Notes under the pieces: model-generated
Database searches by the model: none
The model's input: only the letters and a program-made list of their open reading frames with translations
What the model was told of the DNA's origin: nothing
Shown here: positions 32,251 to 45,400 of the stretch, piece after piece
Layout: every line of letters starts with the position of its first letter
How positions within the stretch are numbered: the first letter of the stretch is position 1
Assembly: GCA_032191485.1 (NCBI GenBank)
Contig: JAVDOI010000006.1
Location: forward strand, 14,908,740 to 14,972,739
Origin: Leptoclinus maculatus
Taxonomy: Eukaryota; Chordata; Actinopteri; Perciformes; Stichaeidae
DNA: 64,000 bases
Reading direction: 5' to 3'
Position numbers and translations under genes: made by a program

Positions 32251-35200
32251 CTGCAAACAAAACATATGATCAGTTTAATCAAATATAATCCATTGTTACA
32301 GATTAAACTACCAGAAGTATATTAAGTCCCAATGTGCTACACCTTGACCAATGACAACATTAAAGTACTGCTTAACTTATTAAAAAACATATAGTATAAC
32401 ACTGACAGTAGCCACTCTGCATTATGAGTTATTTTGCTTTTGAGTACATTAAGTGCATTTTGTTACTTCTACTCTTACTTAAGTAAAGGAGTATTTTTAT
32501 ACTGTAGAATTGCTACTTTCACGATAGTTAATTAATTGAATACTTCATCCAACAATTCTTCAAAGCTTTGCTGCATGCATGTCTTCTGTTCAACTAGAGG
32601 AAACCTGTTAAATGCCTTGTCATTCCCCCTGCTCAGGTTATCTTCAGCCAGACACCAACTCTTTTTCAGATCCTGTGATTCAGTTATTGACCTTGCACTC
32701 TAATCTTCCTTTGAAGGTGACACAGAAAATGTATTTGCCCAGTGACACAAAGCAGGAAAACCAGAATCCAGGACTATGTTACATTAGGACATACTGTCAT
32801 TATAGATAAATGGAGTGACCGTTTCTGCAGGTCTTAGCACACATTATGTCAGGAGGTTGAATGTCCTGCTTCCTGCTCAACCCCATTATAATCACTGATA
32901 GCACCATATTCGTCACGGTGCTGGTGCTCTCCGTCTATTCATTTGAGGTACTTTTCTGCAATAACGTAAGCAATCTAATGGAGTCTTTTGCTGTTTATTT
33001 ATACTGATGATCAGTGCAAGATAAGTACTGTATGTAAAGGGATCTGTGTATAAAGATACATTCTTTTTGAGTTTCTCAGGCTGAGTTAAGACGCCACACC
33101 AAAAAAACACTCGACATGCAGAAACCTACATAACTCTTAATTAATAAGTCTTTTTTTTAAACCCATCTTCCAATCTTCTTTTGCTTTCAACACTTGTATC
33201 AGCCTGTAATTTATCTTTAGTACATTGTGTCTCAGATTTCATTTTTCCCTATCCCCCTTGTCGATGCCGTAATAAGAAAAAATCAATTATGTTGCTCCCA
33301 GTGTCTTTTGAGATCATTGCCCTCTGAGTTCAAGGTCTTTGTTTGTCCATCTGTTTGTCAGTGGAAAGAGATGGAGAGAGAATTCAAACATCCTGTAAAT
33401 GGAGAATGAAAGGCTGTTATTCTTGGATACTGCATACACTTTCCATCGTCAAACTGATCTGTAAAAGGTGCATTTCACCTGGCCTGTGCATTTTGTTTCA
33501 ATGATTTTGTTCATCCACACAAAAAGGAGGTCAGTTTATACAAACAACGTGTGTTACATAATGGAACATAATACAATACATCCCTTGGGTTATCTCTTGG
33601 ACCTCTTGGTGCCTCATGGTTTGATACTTTCACCTCTCGGGGAGAAATGTTCTGAACCTCACATCCTCTTCTGTTACATAAATATATAGTGTAGCAATAT
33701 AGCCTGACTCCTGCAGTCTGAGGTGGAAACCCAGGATGGTTGTTTTCCTCTCCTGCTTTCTCAGAAATATCAGAAATATCAAACATTGATCTGCAGCTTG
33801 AGAAAGATGAGCCATATCCCTCTCTCCATGAAGGGGCTTACGTAATTATTTCAAATAAACTGTAAAATTGAGAAAAGAACTTCTGCTCATTTCTAAAGCA
33901 GATTTGGACTGAGTTGTGTAGAGTGCTGTAGTGTGTGAGCAAGTATGTTCAACTGACCAACTAAATGTAATATATAATGGGCAGTATATTATTGAAGTAA
34001 CGTAATTTAAATATGACCTGGGATCCCATCAAACAGCACCAGGTCTCGTGGTTGTTGAATCAGAGATTACATACATAAACATACATAAATGCATTTCAAC
34101 GTGAGGAAATACATTTTACAATTCATATTTTGCACTTTCACATTTTCACAGGTAAGAATAAGGGTGTGTGGAGTATATGGTTTTTATAACATGTTACAGT
34201 CTGGGTGAAACCTTGTACAAGTGTGCTGTGCTGGATGCTTATGTTTTTTTGGGGGTTGAGGGGTCGTTGGCCCGACTGGTTTGATAGTAATTTTCATCTA
34301 CCTGCTCAAGTTGTCCAGCTGTTGTACTGCTAGATGCATTAGTCTTACTATACCCACTAATTAGAAACCCCTCTGGTGTCAGAAACCTACTTATTAATCA
34401 TGTTCATAGAAAGAAAATGTTTCAATATGACGCTGAGTGTGTTTGCAGGTATGGGGTCATCAGTTGTGCAACCCTTTCATTTAGGGAGTTGGACCCACCA
34501 CACCATGACGGCTCAACAGTGTGTTAGTTAATATTGGTATTCTTTAAACGATAGTCCCCCAATGTCAAGCCATCAGTTGTGTCTCTGTCTGACATTAGAT
34601 AGTGAGTCTATTGATCTGAAAGGTCAGAAGAAAAGTGTCACTGTCTACGAAGATCACCACTCATTAAGCCCTTTCTGAATTACTCTGCAGAGATGACCCA
34701 GTTGATGGAGGTGTAAACAAAGATTCAACTAATGTAAACTGTTGAACATTAGTATCCTCAAACCTCATCAAGCCAACGTGGCCTCTAGAGGTCGCTAGAA
34801 GAGACACTTATCCACTCCAATGAATATAGATTAGTTTCTGCTTGGTGGCTTCTTGGTGAACTTGTGCTGGACACTCTAAGCTACAGTGGTAAAAGACATT
34901 GAAGATGTGTATATGTAATGATCAGTGTCGGTCATGGGTTTGAATATCAAGCTGTACTTTATTTTATGTTTGACATTTGTATTTCTGTGGGAGTTTTGTG
35001 CTACTATTTGTTACATGTTTTAGTGCTGCTTATGTTTTGGTGGGCTAAAAACTATTTTCCAAACAATTTTACTGGACAGTGCAGTTCTATTCTATTCTGA
35101 TGTATATGTGAGTAAAGTTATTTACTGCTGATACTTTAATTGTAGGTATTCCCAACATGGTGAACTCACATATGCCTTATTCCATAACCGTCTTCATCAT

Positions 35201-35320
35201 TGTTTTTATGGACTTTGGTTGAGCTTGCTGTGCAACTATGCAATTCAAATCAATTAGTGAATTAATTTATTTGTCTGGCAGAGGCGAAGGGTGACCTCCT
35301 CACATCAGTATTAAGTGTCC

Positions 35321-35461
35321 AAGCAGTTTTTATTCTCTCATGAGTGAGCAGGGGGAAGCTCTCCACATTCCACCCTCTTAACAGGTGCCAAACCTCAGGC
35401 TGCACCGTGCTGGGAGCTGCTGGATCAGATGCACCAGACAGAGAGTCTGAAAAAGGGAAAT
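35321..35461 (-). CDS. Candidate internal exon of the same unrecognised gene
   Basis: On the minus strand, a CCCTTTTTCAG acceptor is followed by an open segment and a GAT|GTGAGG donor. The conceptual peptide includes SGASDPAAPSTVQPEVWHLL and then GWNVESFPLLTHERIKTAW. It ends at a complete codon, so it is phase-compatible with the 32,246 start of the next candidate exon. There is no family match from memory. The 3.1 kb gap to the next candidate may hide other exons. Confidence 0.22.
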
Positions 35462-37320
35462 ATACCACACCATCACTGTAGGGAACTGTACTGATTCATT
35501 GAATTGCCTGAGTAAATGTGGAGAAAGGGGAGTTTATGCCGTTGTTATCAAAAGCGTCCTATTCAAATTATAATTATTTACTTCCCACTACTAATTATAT
35601 GACAAAGATATTGACTACAACTCTCTCCATTATGACGCCTCTTTGTTTTACGCACTATATTTTCACAGCGTTGTGCGCTTTATCACTCCCATATATGCTC
35701 AGTTACTTCATGGCAAAGGAAAGCGTAACCGCTGTCACAATCTCTGATTTTCCTTGTATCTCACTCACCTATGCAGCGAAAGTAGTGAACCCACCAGCGC
35801 ACATATAGAGGGGTAGGGGGCGGTGGTGAAGGAGGCGGATCTAATGCGACCCCCACAGTTGAGTTTCAGAGGGTTTTACAATGCCTTCCATTTCTTAGAG
35901 CGCATTTTGTTGCCGCTGACTTAAAGAGCGACTGTTCCCAATGTGCGTATACAAAACGCGAACGTAGATACTTCCACCTTCACTGAGAAAAGAAAGAGAA
36001 GACACGCGAGAAGAAACAGATTCTTTATTCGCACTCATCACAGGAATTAATTTGGAAGCTTCGTGACAAGAACCGTTGGTAAGACTGAACAAATTGGATT
36101 ATTTAAACAACAAAACATATGTTTTGCTTGAGATGCTGCTGCTGTGTTTGACATGATGTTTGTGTTTAACCGGTTTTGGTGAAATGTTGAGGTGAAGTAG
36201 TATTTTAAAACCTTGGATGTAATATGATTTTTCCTAATCACACTTTTCCTAATTCAACTGGAATATTGAAAACAGACAGGGTATTATGAATATTGTAGCC
36301 TATATGATCACATGGAACACTATAGGCCTACTGGGGCATATAGCTTTGTTTCCTATTGAGGGGTGATCAATGAAGAAAGAATGGTATATGTTTGGTCCTC
36401 CCGCAGTGAGCGCCAAGTCCAGATGTGAGGACCATGTGCTTTAAGGACTCAGTGACAAATTGTCCATCTATTGTCTGAGCACTCGTGTTGCATTTGTGAG
36501 TCTTTCTCTAGTACACGTCGGATCAGCTTGCAGGTTAGGGTCGCCATGCAACAGGTAAAAGAAACAGCTGGGTGAATGGGATTAGTCTACGTGGCCAATG
36601 TGTGACTCACAAGCAGATTTTATTAAAGTGCTGCGCAAATGTTTCCTAGTTTCAGTTGACATGTGTTTTCTTTTTTTCACAAGCAGTTGTCGCTGAATCA
36701 AACGTATCGATATTTGACTACGCCTATTCCCAGGTAGTTTGTGTTAGTTAAAAAAAATTCCCTTTCCTGTCGTGTCCTCAGTTTATACCTTACTGTGTTG
36801 GGGGTGACTAAGCCACATGGCATCGAGTAAACGCAAAGACAATTTCCTTTTCCTCCTACCACCAAAATCATATCCGAACCACACTAATGGCCCAATTTGT
36901 TTTAAATAGCAGCCCACCACACAGTGTGCGTCAGGACAGCCTAATATAGACAGCAGTAGCTTCAACAACCAGTAGCAGCTTTTTAAAGCGCTTTTCCATT
37001 GTTATTGTCAGCTAAATATACAGGAAGAGCGCCCTGTGTGGGAAGTTAGTGCTGCGCACTCGTTGCTAAATGAGCCTGTTACATGTGATATTGTGTTATT
37101 GCCTTAAAATAATGGCTTGGAGGAAATGTTATCCCCCCCCCCTTCATTCTTCTTCATGAGTGAGAGACAGTATTTTTGTGATTCTTAAAGTTTTCTTTGA
37201 GCAGTGTTCATAAATAAATGTGTGCCAGTGATTTGAATGCCCTGCTATTTCTTGTCTATTCATCATGCTGAATACCATCTACTATTTCAACTAACAATAT
37301 GAAATAAAGTGGCATATTTA

Positions 37321-37640
37321 GGGGTGAAATGAATAGTTAATCAACAATAAATTAATCAACTATTTTGAATCAATTAGGCTAATTGTAATTTTTATTTAAA
37401 TTGTAAAGATATTTTATTGACATTTTATTGACCAAAAGATCACTCCATAACCAAACTTTATTGCACTAGTTCCATTATTGCTATTACTATTATTATTATC
37501 TCCGCCAGGAGGATCATGCGATCGGTTGCGTGTGTGAGTAAGGGTGTCCGTGATTGAGAGTGCACCTCCGTGTCTGTCCACAGCTAATCTCGCATTCTTT
37601 GCTGCAGCAAACTGCATAATATTTTGGGTGGTCAGTTATA
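37321..37640. repeat. Dispersed teleost repeat fragments
   Basis: Two adjacent repeat-like pieces. AATAGTTAATCAACAATAAATTAATCAACTATTTTGAATC, noted here by its GTTAATCAAC and AATTAATCAACTATTTTG words, resembles the end of the repeat at 9.4-9.8 kb. The following TATTATTATTATCTCCGCCAGGAGG-type sequence (words ATTATTATTATCTCC and GCCAGGAGG) resembles another widespread fish repeat. The families are not assigned. Confidence 0.4.
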
Positions 37641-38520
37641 GCTGCATGTTCAAGGACCTCTCATGACTCCTCACTCACTGCTCTTAACCGGTCCCGGACA
37701 CTGGGGGCAGCTAGTGACACAGTGAAAGTAATACAGCTTTCAGAGTTTTGGATGGTGTGTTTGGCTGTTGGCTAACAGCTAAAGAAACTACCGCCACATA
37801 GCCGTTGCTATGCAGACAGCAAGATGAGTTTAATTTTGTTTTTGGCAAGACTGTATGTGGTGTCTCATACTATGATTTCAAGCCAATTGCCTGCACACAT
37901 TGCTGGTTTTTGAGTTTGAATGAAATGTGTTTTATCACACAATACAGTGAGTGTTTATAGGGAAGCAGCCCTTTAAAGTCTATGCTAGACTGTTATTCTT
38001 CTGGAAAATGTTCTACTCCTACTCCAGGTTTCCTAGGTCTAGGAATGTGTCATAATTCATGATGCTGCAGTTTTTTTTTGGGGGGGGGGGAGATCGGCAT
38101 CATGTGTTGCACCCTGCACGTTGCCAGTGTCAGTCTTAGACTGACTTAGAAAACAGTGGGTGTAGAAATGTGTATATTCCTGTGAAACAACTGTTTGTGA
38201 TACTGATACTGATACTGATTGTGTGAAATAAGACACTTAACCCCTAGTTGCTTAAATGCAGGTGTTGAGTGGTCATCATGGAAAACTGTAGTTGTACTGC
38301 TAAAAACATGTAACTTTCCAAGTGTGAGGCACTTAGAGTTACATTAGAAAAATATTTTTAAATACCAACCATATTAAGACTGAAACCCTCACAGTTTCTG
38401 GGATACAGATTGACTGTCCAGAGAACTTCAGTGTGTGTACTTAAGGTGGGGTGGCTTAGGGGGACAGGTTTTTGACTTTGGCCCCTATCTAAACACCAAC
38501 GGTTTTAGATACGGTTAGAT

Positions 38521-38554
38521 ATGAACCCAGCATGCGTTGTCATGCTGGGTTCAT
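38521..38554. repeat. Perfect 14-bp inverted repeat, 6-nt loop
   Basis: ATGAACCCAGCATG at 38,521-38,534 is followed by CGTTGT and then its exact reverse complement CATGCTGGGTTCAT at 38,541-38,554. The pairing does not extend further. Confidence 0.9.
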
Positions 38555-40930
38555 CACAGTGGAGAACGAGCAGATAAGCTCGACTGCGGCCAGCGACCCC
38601 AGCATGTGCAGCGATCAAAGTGGCTGAGAGTTTGAGAACAAGCTGGACAGGTGAGCGGCATGTGGACGCCGATGTTTTAACCATGTGGGAACCAGCCAGC
38701 TGTTCTCCTCTGTCACACTGAAGAGACCTGTGAATATCTGCGTTTGACTCAGCCCAAGTGTTAAGTGTCAGACACTCCAGAGGTTATTATTGTCCTTGTC
38801 ATGGGGCTCATAATCTGTGGGGCTGAATTTGAACACATCATGTGCTGTTGTCTATATTTAAGCCATTGTCTTTCAGTCCATTCAAAGAGTTTTTTTTGTG
38901 CATTGTGGTGTTTCATAGCTTAACGGGTAGAAAATGGCACAAACGCTCCAGTGAATTTGTTCCCTCTTGAGCAATCAGTGCCAAAATATATGGTCTCAAG
39001 GCAATATATGCTGCCTACAAAATTCTACGTAGAGCCATATGTTGTTGAATTTGAAGACTTTCAGGAAATAAATCACCATAGACTAAGCAAGAAACAACCC
39101 TAGCATATACTGAATGTCAGCAATTATATATATAATTTGAAAGCAAAAATAGTCAAGTGACAAGTTACAATACATACAACATAAGACAGAGACAAGCTGT
39201 TAACACTGACATACTGTATATCGCCTCTTATGTTCATATGGCAAACATGTTGGCTAACAGTTGCCTATTTACACATCCAGAAGATACAGAGCAACAATAG
39301 CATTCATTTGGAGTTGTGTAGTGTTGACCTGGCGAGTATAAGTCCAATATTCATTCTCCTTGTAGTTCTGTTTTGGTCTCCACCTACTCCTGAGGTAAAT
39401 ATCTGGTTATATGTTCACCAGTTGGTAACTTTGTCTGTCTGCTGTTTGGTACTCATAAGCTAGCATGCAGTGTGTTTATCAGAGCTTTTTAACTGAAAAC
39501 AGCTGCTTCCTCCTTCCAAAAACAACGCTACGAGAGAGTTGAGAGTGAACCTAAACTGTGGCTGCCAAAACAAAGATGCTGTAAAACAACGTAGCATTGA
39601 AGTTTTATTCAAAACCGTGATCCGAACATAACAGAAATGACTGTATATTTTGATAATGGCTTGGTTTACAGTGCCTGCCTACACAGTAGATGGAAACTGG
39701 TCTCAAAGTCACAATTGGCCAACATTAACATCTCTCATGTGATGTAAATACGTAGTGTGATATTTGAATAGTTGCCATTGTTACACTGAAACACATTTTA
39801 ACACACACTGAAATGCATGTTGTTTGGTATGTAATACATTCTATAAACTTTCTTGTGATGGCCATCGTTCCCATCAGCTATAAAATATTACTAGTCACCC
39901 TAATTTTAGAAACTGTAGACACCAGCACATAATGGCAATTAGCAACCATAGAGCTACTTCTTCTTTACTCCTAGAACACCTTTCACAATAATGCAGTCAG
40001 CTGAATTACTAGTTTGCAGATGAAGTGTCAAAATAAATGTTTTACAAGGTCTACAAAGGCAGGGTTTATTGCAGGGTCACTGCATTAGATTGCACTGGAT
40101 TTTACAGGTGTTCTGTGCTTGTGTCCACGTCCTGTATTACAACCATGATTCAGGATGTGTCAGTTGTCACCCTTATAACATGCATTCGTAGTGGTCATGG
40201 TTGCCTGGGCTATACATTATACAGTCAGATAGACCACGTGAATGTTAAGCCATCAAGATGATATCATCTAATCATTATTACATATGTACATCGTTTAAAG
40301 CTGTATTTGATGTTGTAGCTAGCTTGTTGAGTGGGAGCTAACTGCTTTAACGCTATAAGCTGCTGGGTAGTGTAGTTCATAGTGGTGGAAGAAGTGGTCA
40401 GATAGTTAGCTATAAGCAGCAGTACCACAGTGTAAAAATAGCCTATTACAAGTCCTGCATTCAGAATTAGTAGAACTGATGGGAATACTCAAAAGTAAAC
40501 AAATGTATTTTCTTGTTTGGAAAATCCCGTCTTTTATTTTGAAAAATACAACCAGAAGTCGTAACGTTACATGTTGATGTCAACATTCTCCAGTATGGCT
40601 GACTGACTGAAAAAATGTAGTTTTGTCTTACAAAGCTAGGGGATAAAAGGCAGGAACTATTTCTTAAAAACATAATCTATGCAGTTCTTGTGATAAATTC
40701 AACATTTCTTGTCATTTAATTCAAGGAAGAGGCTTTAAATTCTCAAGGAATACAAACCGGAAGTAGCGTTGTTGTTGCTGGCGAAAGAAAAGCGGCTTGA
40801 TGCTAACCGCAAACATACTAACTTAGCTAGCTACATATTATGCTCAAAATGTTCTCGTGTTGACAGTGACAAAGCAAATACTACACGCAGGTACACAACG
40901 TTCAACAGACACGCTTACTTGTAGGTTAAA

Positions 40931-40970
40931 AACGCCGGCCGGCTTCTGAAAACGCCGGCCGGCTTCTGCA
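40931..40970. repeat. 20-bp GC-rich tandem duplication
   Basis: Two adjacent copies of AACGCCGGCCGGCTTCTG plus two bases (second copy ends CA instead of AA). Each carries the palindrome GCCGGCCGGC in otherwise AT-rich surroundings. Confidence 0.9.
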
Positions 40971-41172
40971 AATCGTTTTTAGCTATTGTTCCAATAAAAT
41001 TCACTTAAAATATTGATAAAAATGATCGTGTAATGTTTTCAGTTGATTTAATGGTGTTAAACTAAAGTTTAACTTCGTACCTTTCGAACTAAATATCGTT
41101 GTAATTATTAAAGTTAGCTTTGCCTTTACCAGAGTCGTTAAAAGGACGCTAACGCCGGTGAATTAGCCGTGC

Positions 41173-41533
41173 GCCGCTATTGGCCTAATCCGTCCAAACT
41201 TCTATCCATGTTGTAAACACTGGGTGCTGCTGGTTTTTCGGGGATATTCGCTTGTTACAGGTTCGCCAAAATTACCATGAATGCTGTCAACACATCCGGG
41301 AACGTAGTTCTGTCCAACTCCACCGTCGCCCGACCGTCGCCGAGTGTTCTTTCTGCTTTCTCCCATCAAAGTCACTTTCCTATAGTATTTAGACATGTAA
41401 ACGTCCATATATATTCATGAAATTTGACACGTAGATTCTTTGATATGTATGAATTAATATTATTTACACTTGGATGGCGATCGCCGAAGAAAGTGCGTCA
41501 CGACGGAATCGTTCGAGATAGGCCAATAGCGGC
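41173..41533. repeat. Inverted repeat pair of about 17 bp
   Basis: GCCGCTATTGGCCTAATC at 41,173-41,190 pairs with GATAGGCCAATAGCGGC at 41,517-41,533, apart from one mismatch. The 325 bp between them is relatively CpG-rich. It is adjacent to the hAT-like end at 41,670. Whether the arms are element termini or a local palindrome is unclear. Confidence 0.6.
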
Positions 41534-41565
41534 TAGCGCCATCCGAGGCAGGCCATCGTTACGTT

Positions 41566-41670
41566 ACGTTGATTTGACTATGCATTGTCCGTTAATGACC
41601 AGCGTCCCGTCATGCACGGATTCATGTATCTGCACCGTAGCCCAGGCATAAAATGCACGGCCCGCCACTG
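41566..41670 (-). mobile_element. Truncated end of the same hAT-type element found at 54.3 kb
   Basis: Read on the minus strand from 41,670, the sequence starts CAGTGGCGGGCCGTGCATTT. It then contains GGTGCAGATACATGAATCCG, TGCATGACGGGAC and AACGGACAATGCATAGTC. It matches the first 130 bp or so of the full-length element at 54,274, with one small internal deletion. The remainder of the element is absent. Confidence 0.8.
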
Positions 41671-42204
41671 GCTTAAACTAATGGCCCAGTGGATATGTAC
41701 CAATGTTTAACTTGCAATGAAGTCATGCAGCTGATGAAGTCAAGAGTTCTGGACCTCCCACGCTAAACAAGCGAGTCATTCCTCTCTAAAATGTGTTTTT
41801 CCACATTTGTCATTCCCTAAATTGAAACATTTCATGCACTTGCTTCTGTTATACTTTTATGAAAGGCAAATTGTAGGGGTCCACCTGCCACCAGTGTACA
41901 TGCTACTTGGATTAACATAACATTGGAGGATTGTTGGCTGTTTGATGTCACGCTGAAAATCATCATTCAAAAGACTGAGCATAATATTTTCAGCTAAAAC
42001 TTTGTTTAAACTGCTTGTTAAACAGCGTGTTAAATAATGTCTTGGCTCCCTGTTTTCACTCTAGTGGTGTTGCTTTTATGATCTTCAACGATTCCTGTCT
42101 GTGGGTGAGAGAGAGTCAGAAGAATCATGAAAACTTTAGTGGGCTGGGAGATTATATTATGAAACTTTCTGTTGACTTTTATTATATTGAATACCACCTG
42201 TTTG

Positions 42205-42425
42205 ATATAGATTCTGTTGTTCATTCTGTACACACGACATCTATTGCACTTCTGTCCATCCTGGGAGAGGCGTCCCTCCTCTGTTGCTCTCCCACAGGTC
42301 TCTTCCTCTTTTCTCCCAGTTAAAGGTTTTTTTTGGGGGAGTTTTTCCTGTTCCGATGTGAGGGTTCCAGACAGAGGATATCGTAGGTGTACAGATTGTA
42401 AAGCCCTCTGAATTGAACTTGTTTG
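42205..42425 (+). repeat. Common teleost interspersed repeat fragment
   Basis: Contains CATCTATTGCACTTCTGTCC, ATCCTGGGAGAGGCGTCCC, a T8G5 stretch with GAGTTTTTCCTG, and GTACAGATTGTAAAGCCCTC. This combination is familiar from many fish genomes. The class is not assigned. Confidence 0.6.
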
Positions 42426-45400
42426 TGTTGTTCCCTCTTCTCTTTCCAATATACCATTTATTATTGGATGCTACATACTTGACTTAAAGTGCAGTCAGCC
42501 ATTAGTCGTCAAAATGAGAGACCAAACAAATTAGGGGATTTTACCACAACCGTGAAATTGAATTTTTCAAAGAAGCATGTATGCAATGTGTATTTTTAAA
42601 TTCATTTCAATCACACTTGAAAAAAGGCAAACAGTAGTCGTGACATACCAACCTATGTTTCATCAGACAGGTAAAATATGATGGAGGTTACATTTGACTT
42701 TGGTTTTTGTGTTCAAAAGTCAGGGCAAACTTTGCTCACCTGAAAAGCATCAGTAACTTGACAAGAGCTAACTTGTGATGTAGTTTAATCTTTAGTGTGT
42801 CAGTTCTGTCAAGCTTCACATTGCTTTAATACCACTGTAAGTAGGCCGTGACACAGAAAGCTAATGCCTTTAGTAGCATGAATGTCACCTTGATCTTTTG
42901 TTTTGTATTTCATTTGAAAATTCCTTTTGAGGATGAAGGTTACATAATTTGGCTGTCCCAAGGGAAACATATCCAATTTGCTGGATATAACGCCTCCCTA
43001 AATGTTAAGGCTCACTCTGTGAAGATTTTAGTTTTTTGTTCAATCTACAATCGTAATATATCTTCAAATTGTGCTATCTAGTCAGAAAGGCTGACGCTAT
43101 TATTGGTATATGAGGAGGAGGGCACATCATCTATTTCATTCAACTATTTGATGCAGTATCAAAGCTGTTGAAGTTTCATTTTGATATAGTTATATAGTTT
43201 GAGTTGTGATTGAAAGTATTTTTTTGTGTATTGGTAAATTAATTATCTTTCACTCAGAATTATTTAGAATTTCATAACAAGTCTTTCCTTACTCATGTTT
43301 GTTTGAATGAAGACACATTCTCCAAATGAGAACATAGAAATAGTGTTTATTCCAAAAACTAAAATGAATCCTTTATTACAGATTGAATATCCACTGGCAC
43401 TGGAGCATTTAAAAGGGTTGTAGTTCATGACGAATTGACCATTATAAAAACCAGCCTGCTTTGACACTTAGCAGAATATGTGATTCAGGTGCTGGCCGAC
43501 ATCACATAGGACATGAGCATGTGTTCCTCTGTCCCCAGCAGCACGTGGCTGAGACGAGCTGGTGCTGCCTGGCACTGTTGGCTGAACCTCGTGCCTGTTC
43601 CTGCGCCCACTGTCTCCCCACTTGTCCCGTGTCTGCCCTGTTTTATGTCCAACTGACACGAGAAGAGATAGGAAATAATTGTTGGAGTAAAGTGCTTTAT
43701 AAAGATTCTCTCACATTAATGTCCAACAGACGGAAAAATCACTATTCACCTTCCCACCTATTCAAACATTTAAAATGTCACTTAAGTCCAGTTACTCAGA
43801 ATGAGACCTTTCACTCTTATGCTCCTTCAGGGCTCATTTATTATACAACACAATGGGCTGCAGTAGAGGTGTAAGAGTGGTGCTCAGTAAAAGAGGATAT
43901 GCTCTATGCAGTTTTTCCCATGGACACGGATCATATCTGTAAATAGTTAGTGGTTTTCTTTGCCCATAGGACTTCATTTCAAATGTTTTATTGCTATAGA
44001 AACATTATATTACTCACCCAAAAAACGTATAGTTATAATTTAGTTACCAAGAGGTTGATGCAGATGTTCTTGAATAGAACACGTGAACTTGTTTAAGGCT
44101 TGGTAGATTTTACCTGCAAGATACAGAGGGCAACCATTTTACATTTGATCTTGATCATTTGAAGTCAGCAGGAAACAAAGACATGGACAGAGAGGTAGAT
44201 CAGAAGAATCAATTAGATTTGCAGCTTTGGCCACTTCTGCAAATAAGGAATTGGTGTCCCCTCCTTTGTGGCACAATTGTACAAAGTATTTGGGTTGTTA
44301 TTGTTCTACTGGTGCAAAACAAGTCATGCATATGTGCATAACCATTGATGTTTGTATAGTTGAATTATAGAAATAGGATGTTCTCAAGATGACCCAAACA
44401 GCTATGAAGATCTGCAAACCGTAGTCCTTTTTTCAGTACCAAGCTGGCAGCAGCAACAGCCACTTCAGAAACCACATCTGCCGAGTCTCTAACAAGCTGT
44501 CTTGGATCGTGTTGAGGGACAAGTTTATAGACACACATATGGCTAAACGGTCCAGCCTGTCTAATATCAGCCATGTGTCTGTTTAAAGAACTCATTTTGC
44601 ATACAGTTACCTGATCTCAGACTTGGTCTGGACCTGACGGAAGTTTCCACAGAGTTCCAGACCAGTACTGCTGTATTAATGCTGCTAATTCACTGTGACT
44701 TCCTGTTGTTGCACCTTAACTGCATCAGATTGATGTGGTCTTAAAGGTCTTTACCACACTTCATAAAAGCCCAGAGAATGCTGCTTTATGGGTGTGTGAT
44801 TTCCCTTATAGTTTCCAATGGAAAATACTCCCTGGCTTATGCTAGCAATTCATTGGAATGACTTAATTGGAAGCGTCTAATGGTGATTTTAGAATTGTGC
44901 TTGTATGCTGTACTGTTATCAGCTATGTTGCCTTACACTACTACTCAGAAGGTCTTATCTAACTTCAACATTTTCATTTGAAATATAAGAAATAAATATG
45001 AACTGTTCTGACTGACAGCAGCAAACTAATCAGTCAAATAGAAATATCCATTTGCAAAGGATGTTGCATGAACACAGTTTTATTAGAAAGAAGAATAAGC
45101 TTTTGAGTGTGATTTTGCATTTCATACAGTTTATAGTCAAGCGTTTTCAGGGTCTTTGATATAGATTTGGGGTTTTCTTTGATTTGCTGTGCTAAATACA
45201 CATCCATCACAGTCCAGCTTTTATGTCTTCCATCTGTCTTCAATGACTTCTGTCTTGACAAAATTGACCAGTAAAATTCAGGATATTATTAAAAGTAAAA
45301 AATAAAACACCTGAAAACATTAACCTCACTGACACCACATAATAAATATCTACATCACCATTGACTGAAAAAAGTGTAACTGTCTCTGATTAGAAGCATT

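Noticed and set aside
41202..41408. Minus-strand open frame rich in Arg and Gly next to a CpG-rich segment
   Set aside because: No recognisable domain and lies between inverted repeat arms; more likely part of a repeat or promoter.
43461..43874. 137-codon open frame with many Cys and His residues
   Set aside because: No domain pattern, normal intergenic composition to the right, no splice or poly(A) context.
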